Assembly (NCBI RefSeq): GCF_023159225.1
Contig: NC_063167.1
Span: 21,269,360-21,333,359, forward strand
From: Perognathus longimembris pacificus
Lineage: Eukaryota; Chordata; Mammalia; Rodentia; Heteromyidae
DNA length: 64,000 nt
Direction of reading: 5' to 3'
The notes under the pieces were generated by a model. That model saw only the letters and a list, made by a program, of their open reading frames with translations. It ran no database searches and was not told the DNA's origin. Shown here one piece after another: positions 35,905 through 48,639 of the stretch. The position numbers and the translations under genes were made by a program. Each line of letters starts with the position of its first letter. Position 1 is the first letter of the stretch.

Positions 35905-37495
35905 AAGCCAGCCCAGATAATGTAAAGAAAGTCACAGTGACCTAGGTTCTTAACACAGGATGGTCTCGGCACCATGAGTGATTTTCTGACAGGCATGCAG
36001 GCACACACTGACTCATGGCTCAGGAGAAAACTTGAGTTATCTCAGGACATGGAAAACATTTACAAACACCCAAGGGATCCAGATCCCAAAGGAACAGTAC
36101 CCCATACCTCCTGGGACAGCATGCCCCAATGATTCTTGGCCTATCCTCCCCATCTGTGGGTGTGAAGAGACAGGAGGCTCACTTTCCAGCCCAGCCTCTT
36201 GACTGACTGGCCATGCCTTTTACTACTTCATAAAGATCTCAGTCAGGACAACCTAGGCAGGCACAGCCCAGAGTCTAGGCACAAGCCTCCTCTTCTGTGC
36301 TGTGGCTGGACCACTCTCTCAGAGGCCATTACATCTCCTGTAGGTGCAGCCTGAGATCTTTCCTCAGATGCCAGCAGACAGACTATCATATTAGAGATTC
36401 AGCTATGTGTCCTAATACCATGCCATAAGAACCATCCCCTGACCATCCTGCAAAACCCAACTCTGTGAACCACTCTCTGATGCTCTGACCTGTGTGACAT
36501 TCCCACGAAAACTCCATGGGAACAGAGTTTGTGTCATGTTCTAGCACTCAGGCCAGCATCAGGATACAACAGGTGCTCAGTGAAGGAGGGAATAAGATGC
36601 TAGTCCCCTTCACCAGGTTTCATTGAACATCTACTTGTCCCACGCTCCCCCAAATGCCAATGGCAGCTGGGTAAGCAATCTTGTGTCAGGAGGAACTACT
36701 CACTCTGCTACTGGCCTTCCCCCTGCACTGGCACAAGAGGGCTGGGAGGGAGAGAAGAGGGCTGGCGCTCTCCTGTACACATGGTATGAACCTGCTCCAG
36801 GAGCCTGGGGCACCGAAGCACCTTAAACAAAGCTTGGTGGAGAGGATTCATGAATGCAGCCCGCCTTTGGGTGCAGTTAATACCTCAGACTCCCCAGGAC
36901 CTGGCTGGTAAGCTGTTTGCCAACTGGCTTCTCAAAGAGCCCTGCTGGCAGGAGAGGGGCAAAGCTCCTCGCGGAGCATGACAGGCCTCCAGGAGAGATA
37001 CCCTGATGGGGCTTCACCTTTGCCTTTCCTACAAAGGCTGAACTTCCCACCTCAGTCCTCACTGACTGTGAATTTCCAGTTTTGAGAAATAGCTGAGGGG
37101 TACTGAACTGCACCCCTCTAGAGCTTTCTCTTCCAGAAACTGTGATCAGGTTTGATGGGGGGTTTCCCAAACTCCCACTTGCATAGCACAGCCAAAGAGA
37201 CTCAAATGTAAAAATATTCCAATGAAGTGCCCATACTTCTAGATAGATGGTGCAAGACAGTTCCGCTACCACCCCTATCAGACTTCCAACAACTCCCATG
37301 CCTGTTGAATGCAAGGGGTGGGGGAGATAAATAAATATTTCTGCACATGCTCAGAATATACACCAACCGATGCACTGACATATCTGTGCATTCAAGATCA
37401 GTTTCAGTAGAAAACCTAGGACCACTCTCTAACCCCTTTACGTTCTCCACTTAAACTTCCCAAATCCTGCCTATGGGATTCTTCCAAGAAGAACC
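35905..37495. other. intronic stretch with an L2 fragment
   Basis: Mostly unique. An L2 3' end is plausible at 36490-36600 ('gaacagagtttgtgtcatgt', 'aacaggtgctcagtgaagga'). Frames on the minus strand at 36877-37450 show no CUB or Sushi pattern. Confidence 0.4.
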
Positions 37496-37512
37496 TGAAA
37501 GAACGCAGAGCA

Positions 37513-38137
37513 TAAGGAAATGGAAGGACTTGGAAAAAATTATACTAAGTGAAGTGAGCCAGACCCAAAGAAACATGGACTCTATGGTCTCCCTTATTGG
37601 GAATAATAAGCACAGGATTAGGCAAGCCACAGCAGAGGATCACAAGAGCCCAATAGCTATACCCTTATGATCACATAAGATGATGCTAAGTGAAATGAAC
37701 TCCATTTTATGGAAATGATTGTTGTATCACAGTTGTAACTACTTTCAACATCCCATGTGTATCTGTAGTTTATACTGTTGATGATGTTCTTGTATCACCT
37801 TCTTGGGTTGTATCTACACTATCTCTGTAATCTTATCTGAGTATATTGGAAACCGTGTATACTGGTATTAGAATTAGGAAATTGAGAGGGAATACCAAAA
37901 TTGAGAGACAAAGGGTAAATTAAGAGAAAAAACAACAAAAGCAATACTTGCAAAACTGTATGGTGTAAGCGAACTGAACACCTCAGGGGGGGAAAGGGGG
38001 AGGAGGGAGGGAGGTATGAGGGACAAGGTAACAAACAGTACAAGAAATGTATCCAATGCCTAACGTATGAAACTGTAACCTCTCTGTACATCAGTTTTAT
38101 AATAAAAAATTTAAAAAAAAGAAAAAAGAAGAAAAAA
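37513..38137 (+). mobile_element. 5'-truncated L1 with target duplications
   Basis: Begins in the last codons of ORF2 (peptide KIILSEVSQTQRN), continues through the 3' UTR with a G-rich run (37986-38020) and AATAAA at 38101-38106, and ends in an A-rich tail. Flanked by 15-bp direct repeats, aaagaacgcagagca, at 37498-37512 and 38138-38152, the hallmark of target-primed reverse transcription. It lies about 360 bp from the CUB exon and opposite to the gene. Confidence 0.93.
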
Positions 38138-38149
38138 AAAGAACGCAGA

Positions 38150-38308
38150 GCAGCTGGACATGGTGGCACACACCTGTAATCCCAACCCTTGGAAGACTGT
38201 GACAAGAAGACTGCCAGCCCCAGGCCAGCTTGAGCTATATAGCAAGATCCAGCTACCCTGGAATATATAGAGAGACTCTATATCAAGAGGAAAAAGAGAA
38301 TAAGAATG

Positions 38309-38311
<3 letters not shown>
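38150..38311 (+). mobile_element. B1-like SINE
   Basis: 'agctggacatggtggcacac', 'acctgtaatcccaaccct', 'ccaggccagcttgagctata', 'agagactctatatcaagagg'. Its tail becomes the following GA array. It predates the neighbouring L1, whose target duplication overlaps its start. Confidence 0.8.
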
Positions 38312-38349
<38 letters not shown>

Positions 38350-38371
38350 GAGAGAGAGAGAGAGAGAGAGA
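38312..38371 (+). repeat. (GA)n microsatellite with a G10 core
   Basis: GA dinucleotides on both sides of a poly-G run (about 38339-38350). It sits only about 130 bp beyond the exon's donor side and is the source of spurious Arg/Glu frames. Confidence 0.95.
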
Positions 38372-38457
38372 AACCAAGAGCAAGCAGAAGAGTTGAAGTG
38401 GGGGTCTCATGAAACAGAAATCAGTGCTGAGTTCTGGCTCTCAGGCAACTTGTCTCA

Positions 38458-39195
<738 letters not shown>

Positions 39196-39198
39196 TTA

Positions 39199-39395
39199 GA
39201 AAGGCATGGTGGTGTGTGCCTGTCATTTCTGCTACTCAGGAAGTACACAAGCAGAAGACTTAAGATTCAAGGCCAATTCAGCAAAGATAGCAGTGAGACT
39301 CAAGCTCACAAACAAGATAGAAGCAAAGGGGTGAGGGGCTAAGATCAAGTGGCAGACAGAGTTCTTGTCTATCCAAAACAACAAAAAAAAAAACA
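39199..39395 (+). mobile_element. diverged B1/tRNA SINE
   Basis: 'aaggcatggtggtgtgtgcc', 'gctactcaggaagtac', 'ggggctaagatcaagtggca', then an A-rich tail. Older subtype. Confidence 0.65.
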
Positions 39396-39684
39396 AAACA
39401 CAAACCCACAAAAAACAACACCAGACTCTATCATCTCTTCTCTCTGCCATCCAGGGACTTTCTCATTTTGTGCTCCAGATTTTATCATTCAGAAAACAAA
39501 TCCCCACTCTACTCCTCCTCTCCCTCCAGCCTGTCTCTCTCTCTCCTCCATAGCCAGATTTATAGACAACACAATCTGTCTATACTTTCTGTCTCCATGC
39601 CCTCACTTCCCATCTATTTGCTAACTGTGCTGGTTGCCCTGCCTCTGAAGAACTGGTGAGCTTATCCACAGGCAAAGTGGATAA

Positions 39685-39886
39685 TGTACACACACACATA
39701 CACATATGCACACGTGTGTGTATATGGATGTGTGTGTGTGTAGCCACAGCTCTACTTTTGGCTTTTTTAGTGGTTAATTGGAGATAAATGTCTCACAAAC
39801 TTCCCTGCTCTGGCTGGTTTCAGGTCACCATCCTCTCAGTCTCCCGAGTAGCTAAGATTATAGGCATGAGCCACCAGCACCCAGCT
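39685..39886 (-). mobile_element. B1/tRNA SINE, partial, with CA/TG tail
   Basis: A CA/TG-rich tract (39686-39741) is followed by a reverse SINE: 'tggttaattggagataaatg', 'ctcccgagtagctaagatta', 'catgagccaccagcaccc'. The distal tRNA-like half is mostly lost. Confidence 0.85.
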
Positions 39887-40439
39887 TTACTTCATGGTAC
39901 TGGCCTTCCGCTGCTGCTGATACTGTTGCTCAACTGCTTCCCAGCTATACTATGCAAGCCACCTGCAGATCCGGCACCAGTGGAGATTTGAGTTGCAGGC
40001 AAGTGGGAAGGGCCAATGAGCCTGCGCTTCCACCTAGTGACGCGATGACCCATGGGCCTGGGCATCACACTTGGAGCAGCCAGGCTGTTTTCCTTCCTCC
40101 ATATCCTTCTCCCTTCCGGCTGCTTTCCCCCCTGGGCTCTGAGGCAGGACCTTACTGCCTCTCTCTATTGAGAGGACCTCACACTGTGGGTTGCCAACAT
40201 TACTGAGCGGGCCAGGCCAGATGCCACCTCCCCATCCCCTGCACCCCCACCCTGTGCTCCAGGCCCAAACCTGCCTTTGGGATGACCAGGCTGGTGATGT
40301 CCCCAACTACTCTGTCCTCTTCTGTGGCTTCCTCTCTCAGAAAATGGAATCTGCTTGCACTGCATTGCCCTAGGCAGAAGCTCCCATTTAGTGGGTAATA
40401 CCACTCACCAGAAGTGATGCCTTCCTCTCCTTCATAGGC

Positions 40440-41060
40440 CCATGGCTAAGGTCAGCCTGTCTCCGTCTCACCTCCCCTAGCCCACAGCACACTCTTCCCA
40501 GGACTCCCATCACAACTGCCAACTCAGCCTTGCCTCCCCCTTCATCACAATGCATTCAGAGATTATCTTTCCAAACCAGATATCAGATCAGGCCCTCTCC
40601 ATGGTACCATCTGCCCCAGCCTTTCAACGGTAACTGATGTCTCAACAAGGAAACAAACAAAAACAAAAGCTTCCAGACTTTGAGAATCTCCACATGCTTG
40701 GTCCCTTAGTGATCTCTCCCTACATATACTCCAGCATTGGTTTTCTCACTCCTTGGTACCTGCTTCAGACTTACTACATAGCCATGGGGCCTTTGCATGT
40801 GCTGTTTCTGCTGCAAGAACACACTTCCCTACCTCCTTGGGAGGCTCCTGTTACATGCTATCATTCTAGTCTGGCCCTCTATGGTAGCATATAGCATAGA
40901 AGTATGCTTCCGTGCCCCAAGAATGGCCTGAGAAGCATCTTCTCTCCAGTCTGCAAGCTGTATTAGCACAGGGCCCAGGCCAGTTCACCATCTTTGAATC
41001 TGTCCCAAAAATCTGTAGCTGGCACATAGTAAGTTTGTGACCATTTAATGTCACCCTGTG
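40440..41060 (+). mobile_element. L2 LINE 3' region
   Basis: 'ggggcctttgcatgtgctgt', 'ttggtacctgcttcagactt', 'cctccttgggaggctcctg' and 'gctggcacatagtaagtttg' follow the L2 order from the coding end to the 3' end. Diverged. Confidence 0.6.
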
Positions 41061-41094
41061 TCTACTTAGACCTTCGCCCCTGCTGGGTCTTTTT

Positions 41095-41385
41095 AAGTTG
41101 TATTATTATTTTTTTAATCTTTACATAGGCATGCAAGAAGTTACATTCAACAGATCAGTTTATGAGTAAAACGCATCTTGATTGATGTTGCCCCTCTCAT
41201 CACTCTCCCCCATCCCTCCCAAGCCAAACCCTCCCCTTGATTTTCTTAATTTTATAGAATACGCATTGACTATGATGACTGCCTTCCCCCTCACTTCCTC
41301 TCCTCATTTGTCTACCCCCCTTCCCCTTAACCTCCTCCCTCCATCATTCGAGTGCCAGTTTCCTGATAATACAAAATGAGAATCA
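41095..41385 (-). mobile_element. probable L1 3'-UTR fragment, copy B
   Basis: Homologous to 60881-61153 ('cgcatcttgattgatgttgc', 'cactctcccccatccctccc', 'gcattgactatgatgactgc'). Read on the minus strand it has a G/A-rich stretch, then an A-rich end 'gattaaaaaaataataat', which looks like a 5'-truncated retrotransposon 3' end. Confidence 0.6.
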
Positions 41386-41549
41386 GGAAACAGTTCTCTG
41401 TTGGTTTAATGCTCACAACAGCCATATATGGTAGATACAATTAATAACCTCTCCATTAATAGACACAGAAGAAAGGCAGAGCGAAATGAAGGAACGAGAG
41501 ACCCAAGTCACTGGGACTCAGAGGGGAGATTTAACATAAGCAGCCCACT

Positions 41550-41800
41550 GTCCTCATCGTCATGCTGATAAATTAACTCAACACTAATTTTTTTTAAAGC
41601 CACTTTAGAGATTAACTGACAAAGGACACTTAATCTCCAAATGACTTTACTATGAAGAAATCTCTTAATACAAAGTGTCCCATTAAAGGAGGAAAAAAGT
41701 TAAGGGCTTCTGAATAAATGTTAAAGAGACATTTTAATAAAATTAGTCATGTAACTCTGATTAAAATAAGCATCCAAGGACTAAGGAAAAGACGATTTCC
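41550..41800. promoter_or_regulatory. candidate conserved non-coding element
   Basis: Repeat-free AT-rich block: 'gctgataaattaactcaac', 'gagattaactgacaaagg', 'cattttaataaaattagtc', 'ctgattaaaataagc'. Looks like other deeply conserved intronic elements; unverified. Confidence 0.3.
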
Positions 41801-41849
41801 TTTCCATGCTAAGCTATCTATTCTATTCTTTTTTTTTTTTTTTTAATGT

Positions 41850-42071
41850 GCCAGGCACTGGTGGCTCACACTTGTGATCTTGGCTACTTGGGAGTCTGAA
41901 ATCTAAGGACTGAGGTTCAAAGCCCAACAAAGCAGAAATGTCTATGAGAGTCTTATCTCCAATTAGCCACCAATAAGTTAAAAATGGAGCTGTGGCTCAA
42001 GTGGTAGAGCATGAGCCTTGAGTAGCAAAAGCTCAGGACAGTGCCCAGGCCCTGGGTTCAAGCTACAGTGA

Positions 42072-42072
<1 letters not shown>
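41850..42072 (+). mobile_element. B1/tRNA composite SINE
   Basis: Full copy: 'gccaggcactggtggctcac', 'ttatctccaattagccacca', 'ctgtggctcaagtggtagag', 'gggttcaagctacagtg'. Preceded by a T-run and followed by a CA array. Confidence 0.92.

Positions 42073-42119
<47 letters not shown>
42073..42119 (+). repeat. (CA)n microsatellite at a SINE tail
   Basis: CA dinucleotides directly after the SINE's 3' end. Confidence 0.95.
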
Positions 42120-42120
<1 letters not shown>

Positions 42121-42200
42121 CTTGTGATACTGAAGGTTGAACCTAGAACCTTGTGCATGCTGGACTAGTGCCCAGCACTGAACTACATCCCCAGCAAAGC
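42120..42200 (-). mobile_element. ID/tRNA-like SINE
   Basis: On the minus strand it reads 'gctggggatgtagttcagtg' then 'gttctaggttcaacct', an Ala-tRNA/ID-like unit with A and B boxes. The CA array could serve as the tail of both neighbouring SINEs. Confidence 0.8.
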
Positions 42201-42329
42201 ATCCATTTTGAAACAAAACACCACACATGGTTGTTTCTGTGAAACATCAGGTTAAGATCAGGAATAAGACAAAAGATACCGCCAAATGTCCCCACCCTAA
42301 CTAGGACTCTGTGTCTTCATCATGAGATA

Positions 42330-43200
42330 ATCTATGAGGTACAAGAAGAAGAAATGAGAAAAGAAGCAGCAAAAAATATGGTTTGCAGATTATACATTAA
42401 TATACCCATAGAGACCACAGAAGAATCCATTATAAATCTAATAGAACAAGAGATTTCAGTAAAACAAAGGGATATACAAAAATAGTAACTTTACTACATG
42501 CTCACAACTGATAAAAGTTTAGGAATCAAGTTCTTGTTATGGTTAATGCATATGTATAGAATACATAGAAAATAAACTTGATAAGAAGTATGTAGTCAGG
42601 CTATGGATGTAATTAAGTGATAGAGCACATGCCTAGCATGCACAAGGTCCTGAAGTCCATCCCCAGCACCAGAAGGAAAGGAGAGGAAGGGAGGGAGGGA
42701 GAGAGGGAAGGAAAAATGTAGGGAGGGAGGGAGGGAAACAAAGAAAGACATTTGCAGGCCCTGCATGAAAATAACTTTTACCAAGAGATTTTTTTAATCT
42801 GAGTAATTGAAGAAATGCAGTGTAATCTTGAGTAGAAAGGCCTAACTACTGGAAGGTTAATTTATAATATTAACCTCTTGGAAAGTTATTGAAAAGTTAA
42901 TTTATAAGCTTATGAAATTCTAATCAAAAGCTCAATGATTTGTTTTAAATTTGGTAAGATGATACTGGAAAAATAGGTTACCATGGACAATACATTTTTA
43001 AGGTAATAAATTTAGTATTTGCATCCTAGCAGATACGAAAAAGCATCATTAATAAGAAATTAAAATGGTGTGGGGGTTAGCCCCAGAGGGGAAATGGAAC
43101 TAATATACAGAAAATATGAAATACATAGAACATGGTATTTTTTATCAAGATTTTTTGCAGGGTTACTGAATTAACTGTTTAGGGAAATGTATATTCCAAA
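42330..43200 (+). mobile_element. old L1 ORF2 fragments
   Basis: A-rich, stop-filled sequence with wording such as 'atggtttgcagattatacat' and 'gaaattctaatcaaaagctc', which correspond to L1 ORF2 palm/thumb regions. Interrupted by an ID element and a GGGA tract at 42598-42735. Confidence 0.5.
42598..42680 (+). mobile_element. ID-like SINE with GGGA/GGAA tail
   Basis: 'gctatggatgtaattaagtg', 'gcacatgcctagcatgcaca', 'aagtccatccccagcacc': an ID-type tRNA-derived SINE. Its tail is a GGAA/GGGA array reaching 42735. Confidence 0.85.
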
Positions 43201-43231
43201 ATACATTCCAGATGGAATCAGGAGCTAGATT

Positions 43232-43386
43232 TTCTTTTTTTTTTTTTGCCAGTCCTGGGGCTTGACCACTTGAGCCACAGTTCTACTTCTCACAGACTTT
43301 CCTGCCCTGGCTGGCTTTGAACCACAATCTTCAGATCTCAGCCTCCTGAGTTGCTAGGATTACAGGCACGAGCCACTGACACCTGG
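43232..43386 (-). mobile_element. B1/tRNA SINE, internally deleted
   Basis: 'gaccacttgagccacagttc' then directly 'tctcacagactttcctgccc', so the linker is shortened; B1-like half intact ('gagttgctaggattacaggc'). Poly-T precedes it (43232-43243). Confidence 0.88.
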
Positions 43387-43467
43387 ATGCTACATGTTTC
43401 TTAAAAGTTGTAAAAAAATAATTAGAAAACAATACAGGTGAAAAATTTATCTGACTGTGGTTTTCTG

Positions 43468-43552
43468 ATTTCCTTTCTTTCTTTCTCTCTCCCTTCCTTC
43501 CTTCCTTCCTTCCTTCCTTCCTTCCTTCCTTCCTTCCTTCCTTCCTTCCTTC

Positions 43553-43610
<58 letters not shown>

Positions 43611-43622
43611 CTCTTTCTTTTT
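43468..43622 (+). repeat. (CCTT)n/(CTTT)n pyrimidine microsatellite
   Basis: CCTT units (about 43491-43553) switch to CTTT units (to about 43617). On the minus strand this is the purine-rich tail of the reverse SINE at 43622-43862. Confidence 0.95.
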
Positions 43623-43862
43623 GGTCAGTTGTAGGGCTTGAACTCAGGACCTAGGTGCTGTCCCTGAGCCTTTTTTATTTTATTTTTTGCTTAAAGCTAG
43701 CATTCTATCACTTTGAGCTGCAGTGCCACTTCTGGTTTTCTGGTAGTTAACTGGAGATAAGAGTCTCATAAACTTTCCTTCCTAGATGGCTTTGAATCTC
43801 AGTCCTCAGATCTCAGCCTCCTGAATGGCTATGATTACAGGCATGAGCCTGGCAACCAGCTC
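43622..43862 (-). mobile_element. B1/tRNA composite SINE
   Basis: Full copy in reverse: 'gtagggcttgaactcaggac', 'tgagctgcagtgccacttct', 'taactggagataagagtctc', 'gaatggctatgattacaggc'. Confidence 0.9.
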
Positions 43863-43906
43863 TGGTTTTCTTTTTGTGTGGAAGATATTATAAGATTCAT
43901 GGTTTG

Positions 43907-44087
43907 AGGACTGGGAAAGTGGCTCAGTGGTAGAGTGCTTGCTTAGCATGCATGATTCAATTCCTTAGTACCACATAGACAGAAAAAGCCAGAAGTGGTG
44001 CTGTGGCTCAAGTGATAGAGCACTAGTCTTGAGCACAGAGAGGCTCAGGGACAGAGCCCAGGCTCTGAGTTCAAGCCCCAGGACTGG

Positions 44088-44090
<3 letters not shown>
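43907..44090 (+). mobile_element. dimeric tRNA/ID SINE
   Basis: First unit 'gactgggaaagtggctcagt' with 'gcttgcttagcatgcatg', then 'gccagaagtggtgctgtggc' starting the second unit and ending 'gagttcaagccccaggac'. Same architecture as the dimers at 57617 and 19846. Confidence 0.9.
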
Positions 44091-44130
<40 letters not shown>

Positions 44131-44146
44131 TAATGATGATGATGAT
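44091..44146 (+). repeat. (TAA)n(TGA)n microsatellite at a SINE tail
   Basis: TAA triplets for about 42 bp and then TGA triplets, growing from the SINE's 3' end. Confidence 0.95.
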
Positions 44147-45180
44147 GGTTTTATACAAAAACAAGACACCAAATCAAAAGGCATATACAAACGTTAGGCA
44201 GAAATGTGACATCCTGAATATAGAAAAAAATGTTTCTAGCAATAAGAAACAGAACAGAGCCTATAGCAGCAAACCTGAACAGGGAGGGCCTGAGCAAGTG
44301 AGTTCACAGTAGATATTATAAGTGACCAGGAACCAGAAAACTAATCAACCACAATAATAGTGAATTAAAACTTTCATTTCTACAACTTTCTTGAGAGTCT
44401 CAGGTAGTTTCCTGAACTCCTCTTCACCAGCACAGGCACTAGATCTACTGGGCTCCTCGACCTAAAAGGCTGCTTGGTGATGTCATTATATCTTGTCACT
44501 CATTCATTCATCTATTAATTTCTGTAGGTCAGACTCTTTGGAAAACCAGGAGCCTGGACTACAGACTAGTTGATCCACTCACGGGGCAACCCTATGCTAA
44601 GGGGGTCCACAGTGATTCTGCAGTATGGACCCCATAGAAGCTGCCACTTCAGGGCCATACTCTTTCATTCTGTGGACATGGTTGAGATGAATATCCCCAG
44701 CACCCCTGGATAGCCGCCTCAACTCAGACATGCCCAGCCCTGGAGATTCACATTTGGAATCTTCCTGCTATAGATAAAGAGGCAAAAGGGCTCAATATAC
44801 AACTCCTGGGAATATTTCCCAGGGAAGGGGACAGGGAAGGGGACATAATAGAGGCCAGACAGAATAGATGAAGAGACCCAGAGGGCAGTTCATACAGGAG
44901 AAGGTAGCTCAAGGTGGTGAACAATGAGAGACTTACGATGAAAGTCTTAAAAGAGATAGCTTGGTCTGATATCTAAATGGTCCCTCTGGAAGAAGCAGCA
45001 TAGAGAATAATAGCTCTGTCCTGGCCCATTGCATCCCCCATATCCTCAATCCAGTAAATACTTGCTGAGAAGATAGATACATCAGTTTTAGCAAAGGAGG
45101 ATAACAAGGTGGACAGTGGACAGATTGTAAGAGGAAGAGACAGAATTGAGTTGTGAGATGATGCAAGCCCATTTATATCT
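44147..45180. other. intronic stretch with possible L1 and MIR debris
   Basis: The first 200 bases are A-rich and L1-like. The remainder appears unique. No gene seen. Confidence 0.35.
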
Positions 45181-45184
45181 TTAA

Positions 45185-47330
45185 AAAAAACATTGCATAT
45201 ATTTTGTTCATTGTAGAAAATTTGGAAAATATAGGCAAGATTTTTAAAAAGAAGAAAATGACTGTAATCTTTTCCTTCCAGAGGTAACTACTATTAATAT
45301 CTTCTCTTTCTTTTTATGTTTCCATGCATATTTCACAATATTCAGAAAATACTGCATATGTAATGGGGGGGTGTTCTTTTGGCGGTAAATTATTTAAAAG
45401 GCAGTATGCACTGGCATACACATAGATATTCACATATGCAATGCTCATATGAAGATAAGTTTATTTTCATCTCTGTTTTTGACACTCAATACGAAGTTAT
45501 TGAAGTGAATGTCCAGGCTTGTAATCCCCTCCTCTATATTCTCGCCTCTCATGCAAACATATGGACACAATCTGGGTGGATTTTCATTATTTTGTTTTAA
45601 AAATGAGATTGCAGTTTAGCTTATTTCTCTTCAACTTGTTTTCCTACTGAACAATGCATTGGAGATGATACCTTCCAGGTCAGTGGACAGTGATTTAACT
45701 ACTTTTTCTATAAATGTGTGGTATTCCCTGCCATGAATGTATCTCAATCTATTCTACCACTCCTCTGTGGACGGCTATTCAGGTCATTTCTTGGTTTTCT
45801 TTTTGCAACAATTCAGTAAACAGTGTAATAAGAGTTTTCCCCCAAGATAGCAAATCTGTTCATAAGCAGCCTTTTGGAAGAATGTATGACATCCCAATGT
45901 ATGGTTACACTGGAATTTATTCAACCATTTTCCTATTGTCAAACAGTTAAATTGTTTCTGGGTTCTTTTTTATTTATTTTTTATTACTCTGCTGTAAATA
46001 AGATCTGGATCTGTAGCGAGGACTGTGACAGGATGCTGGCTGGTGGTAAACATATTTCTGTGGCCAGAGACTGGAACCAATGTTCACTTATGCAGTAGCC
46101 ATGTCCTGCTTTGCTTCCTCATGGCTAGTGCTGTATTAGTCTGGCTTGACTTCTGTGGTAGGCCTTCATTGGCGATGGTTTGGAAATCTCCCTACAGTCA
46201 ATGATACTAGTGAGGTGAGAGTTACAACCCAGCACAGCTCCTCCGGAATGAAATATGAGTACTCATTCTGAAATGTCCAGACATACTTTCGTGTCTATGA
46301 AAAAGGTACTTCTTTCAAGAAAATTGCTGCCTCTTGGAAATGAGCCTCTGAATAAATAAAAACTTGTCCATTTTTCCTTCTGCAAAAAAAAAGAAGAAAA
46401 TTGCTGCCTGTCTCTCATTTCTAGTCACTAGTGATCTGCCTCATGCATGGAAATGCTACTGCTGACTTCTGTCAAAGGGGCATCTGGCCTTTCTCTCCCA
46501 TCACCTAGAAGAGTCTGCTCTGTCTTTGGCCTCTGGTCAATGGGGCTGCCAAGCAAGACCAAGGCCAAAGCTCAAGAACAACCCCAACAAATGAGACTCT
46601 TTGGGGTGGTTTTTCATTTGTTTCTTGAGTGACTTCCTTAGGACAGACTGTCCAATGTGCAGGCTATAAAATCAACAGGTATGAACCACCTCTGTGACTG
46701 GTTCTAAGTCACCAAAATACTTGCTAGAAAACATGGGCCAATTCCTCTCTTAATAGCCAGGTCTGAAACATCTACCTCAACTCAGTTTCACCAGCATTTT
46801 GAATTATGTTATTAAGAAACCTTTTCCTGCCCAATAGGTGCAAAATAACTGCTATCATATTTCAGCTGGCATTTCTTTGGGACTCAGATTCCACATCTTT
46901 CAACTTTTCTCAATAATTTTAATCCTTCCTTTTGGGAACTATCTATCTGATGAAATCTCTGGCTCATTTTTCATGGTGGTATTTTTGTCTTGGTGATTTA
47001 CATACTCATCTATTATGCATGCTATATGCAAATCCTCATGTACATCCTTGTGCTACATGTATGTTTTGTGGTTGGTTGAGACTTTTAATTTTACTAAGTT
47101 TGATGTGCAGGAGTCTCTAAATTTTGTGTATTCAAATCTCCTCTCAGGTCTTACTGGTTTATTGTTGATGTGTACTCAGTCTTTATAGAATCAACTGTTT
47201 TTTTAAAAAAATCATTTATCATAGTTGTTGCTGATATTGTTTTCTGCCTGGTTGTATGCTTTTAGTGTGGTTTAAATTCTACATGTAGATTAAAATGTTT
47301 GGCTTTCACAGGCAGCCACATTTATCTCTC
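45185..47330 (-). mobile_element. old antisense L1, fragmented (3' part)
   Basis: Reads as the reverse of an old L1: 'tgcaacaattcagtaaacag', 'aggtgcaaaataactgctat', and 'tcatatttcagctggcattt' then 'ctttgggactcagattcc' correspond to ORF2 C-terminal and 3'-UTR text. Gaps of unrelated sequence (about 46100-46780) interrupt it. No intact frame. Confidence 0.5.
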
Positions 47331-47479
47331 TTTTCTTGGGCACTATTTTCCCTTTATTTCCATTAGGAAAATCCCTTCAAACAAAGATCGCTTGGCTTCT
47401 CATCTTACAAACGGGAAGTCAAATTCCTTCCTGTGACCCCAGACTCCTAAGTGGGTGTACCAGCACTGTCTGTCTGTCT

Positions 47480-48125
47480 CCTCTCTTGCCTCCAACCCTC
47501 ATCCCTGAGATCCAGCTATTCTGTGTCCTGCATGTTCCTTAAGCCCATCATTTACCTACCCTGGCAACCCAGCACTTGCTGGCCCTTCAATCCAGAAAAC
47601 TCTTCCTCCAATAGCTCTGTGACTTGCTCCCTCACTTCTAAGGGCTGAGGCAGTATCACATTTCTACCCACATCACCCTAGGTGAAACCTCTCTATGGTC
47701 CAAGCACCAGCCTTATCTTTGGCCATAGCACAGGTGCTCACAAACACTTTATAAGATCAAGGATATGATTTGTTGTGTCTTTACCCTCTCAACCCTGCCC
47801 CTAGCCCTGTATAGACATATACAGGAGAAGGTGGAATAAACACATGCATATTTCATGTCCACTAGCACTCTGTGTGGGATTGCTCCTTCACCAAGCTCAT
47901 TTTGTACTAAAGAGTCATTGGTACCTCCAGAAAGCCCTCCCAGATTTCCCAAGACAAGCTTAAGTATCTCTCATTGTTAGCTCATCATTGCTTGTGAATA
48001 TTACCACTAGTGACATTGTACAATGGCATATGCACACAAGGAGAGCCCTTAATACTTTCTCTAGATTTTTTTTCTCTCCAGTACCTAGCACAAGTCTTGC
48101 CCTTAGGAAACATTTGGTACTTTAA
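47480..48125 (+). mobile_element. L2 LINE fragments
   Basis: 'gggtgtaccagcactgtctg', 'gatccagctattctgtgtcc', 'agtacctagcacaagtcttg', 'ttaggaaacatttggtact' fit L2 coding-end and 3'-end wording in order. Diverged. Confidence 0.45.
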
Positions 48126-48224
48126 AAAAATTAATAGCTAAGTAAAACAAAACAATCTTAACATTCAGAAAACACCCATCACCATCATTTGTTTGTATGT
48201 TTAATGGCTTGTTTGAGAAATGGC

Positions 48225-48570
48225 TTCAGAAGCAAACTGTCTTGAAAGCAAAAGTCTTGGGCTCAAATTTCAAGTTTGCCACTTGATACTTTGCCAGCTA
48301 TTCATTTCGATACTTTTTTGTTGGTGGTAGTGGTGGTGATACTGGGGAATTAAACCCAAGATCTCACATGTGCCAGATGATTGCTCTACCATTTGAGTCA
48401 CACCCCCTACCCTATGTATTTAAACATTTTAAACCTTAGTTTCAATGTCTTTAAACGAATGTCCACTTCTAGGATGCTGTATGGATTAACATGGTAGTGT
48501 CTGCTAACTGTTCCACACATTATACTTGACATGTTATAAGTGATCAATACATACCAGCTAATCGTTAGGT
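48225..48570 (+). mobile_element. MIR split by a tRNA-like SINE
   Basis: MIR wording before ('tcttgggctcaaatttcaag') and after ('aaaccttagtttcaatgtct', 'gtatggattaacatggtagt') a reverse tRNA-like unit at 48318-48415 ('tgctctaccatttgagtcac'). The MIR is the older host. Confidence 0.65.
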
Positions 48571-48639
48571 AAAGATTTATGCCATTCCTTATACAGGTTT
48601 TCATCTCATCTTTGTTAAAGTTATTATTTCCAGATACTT

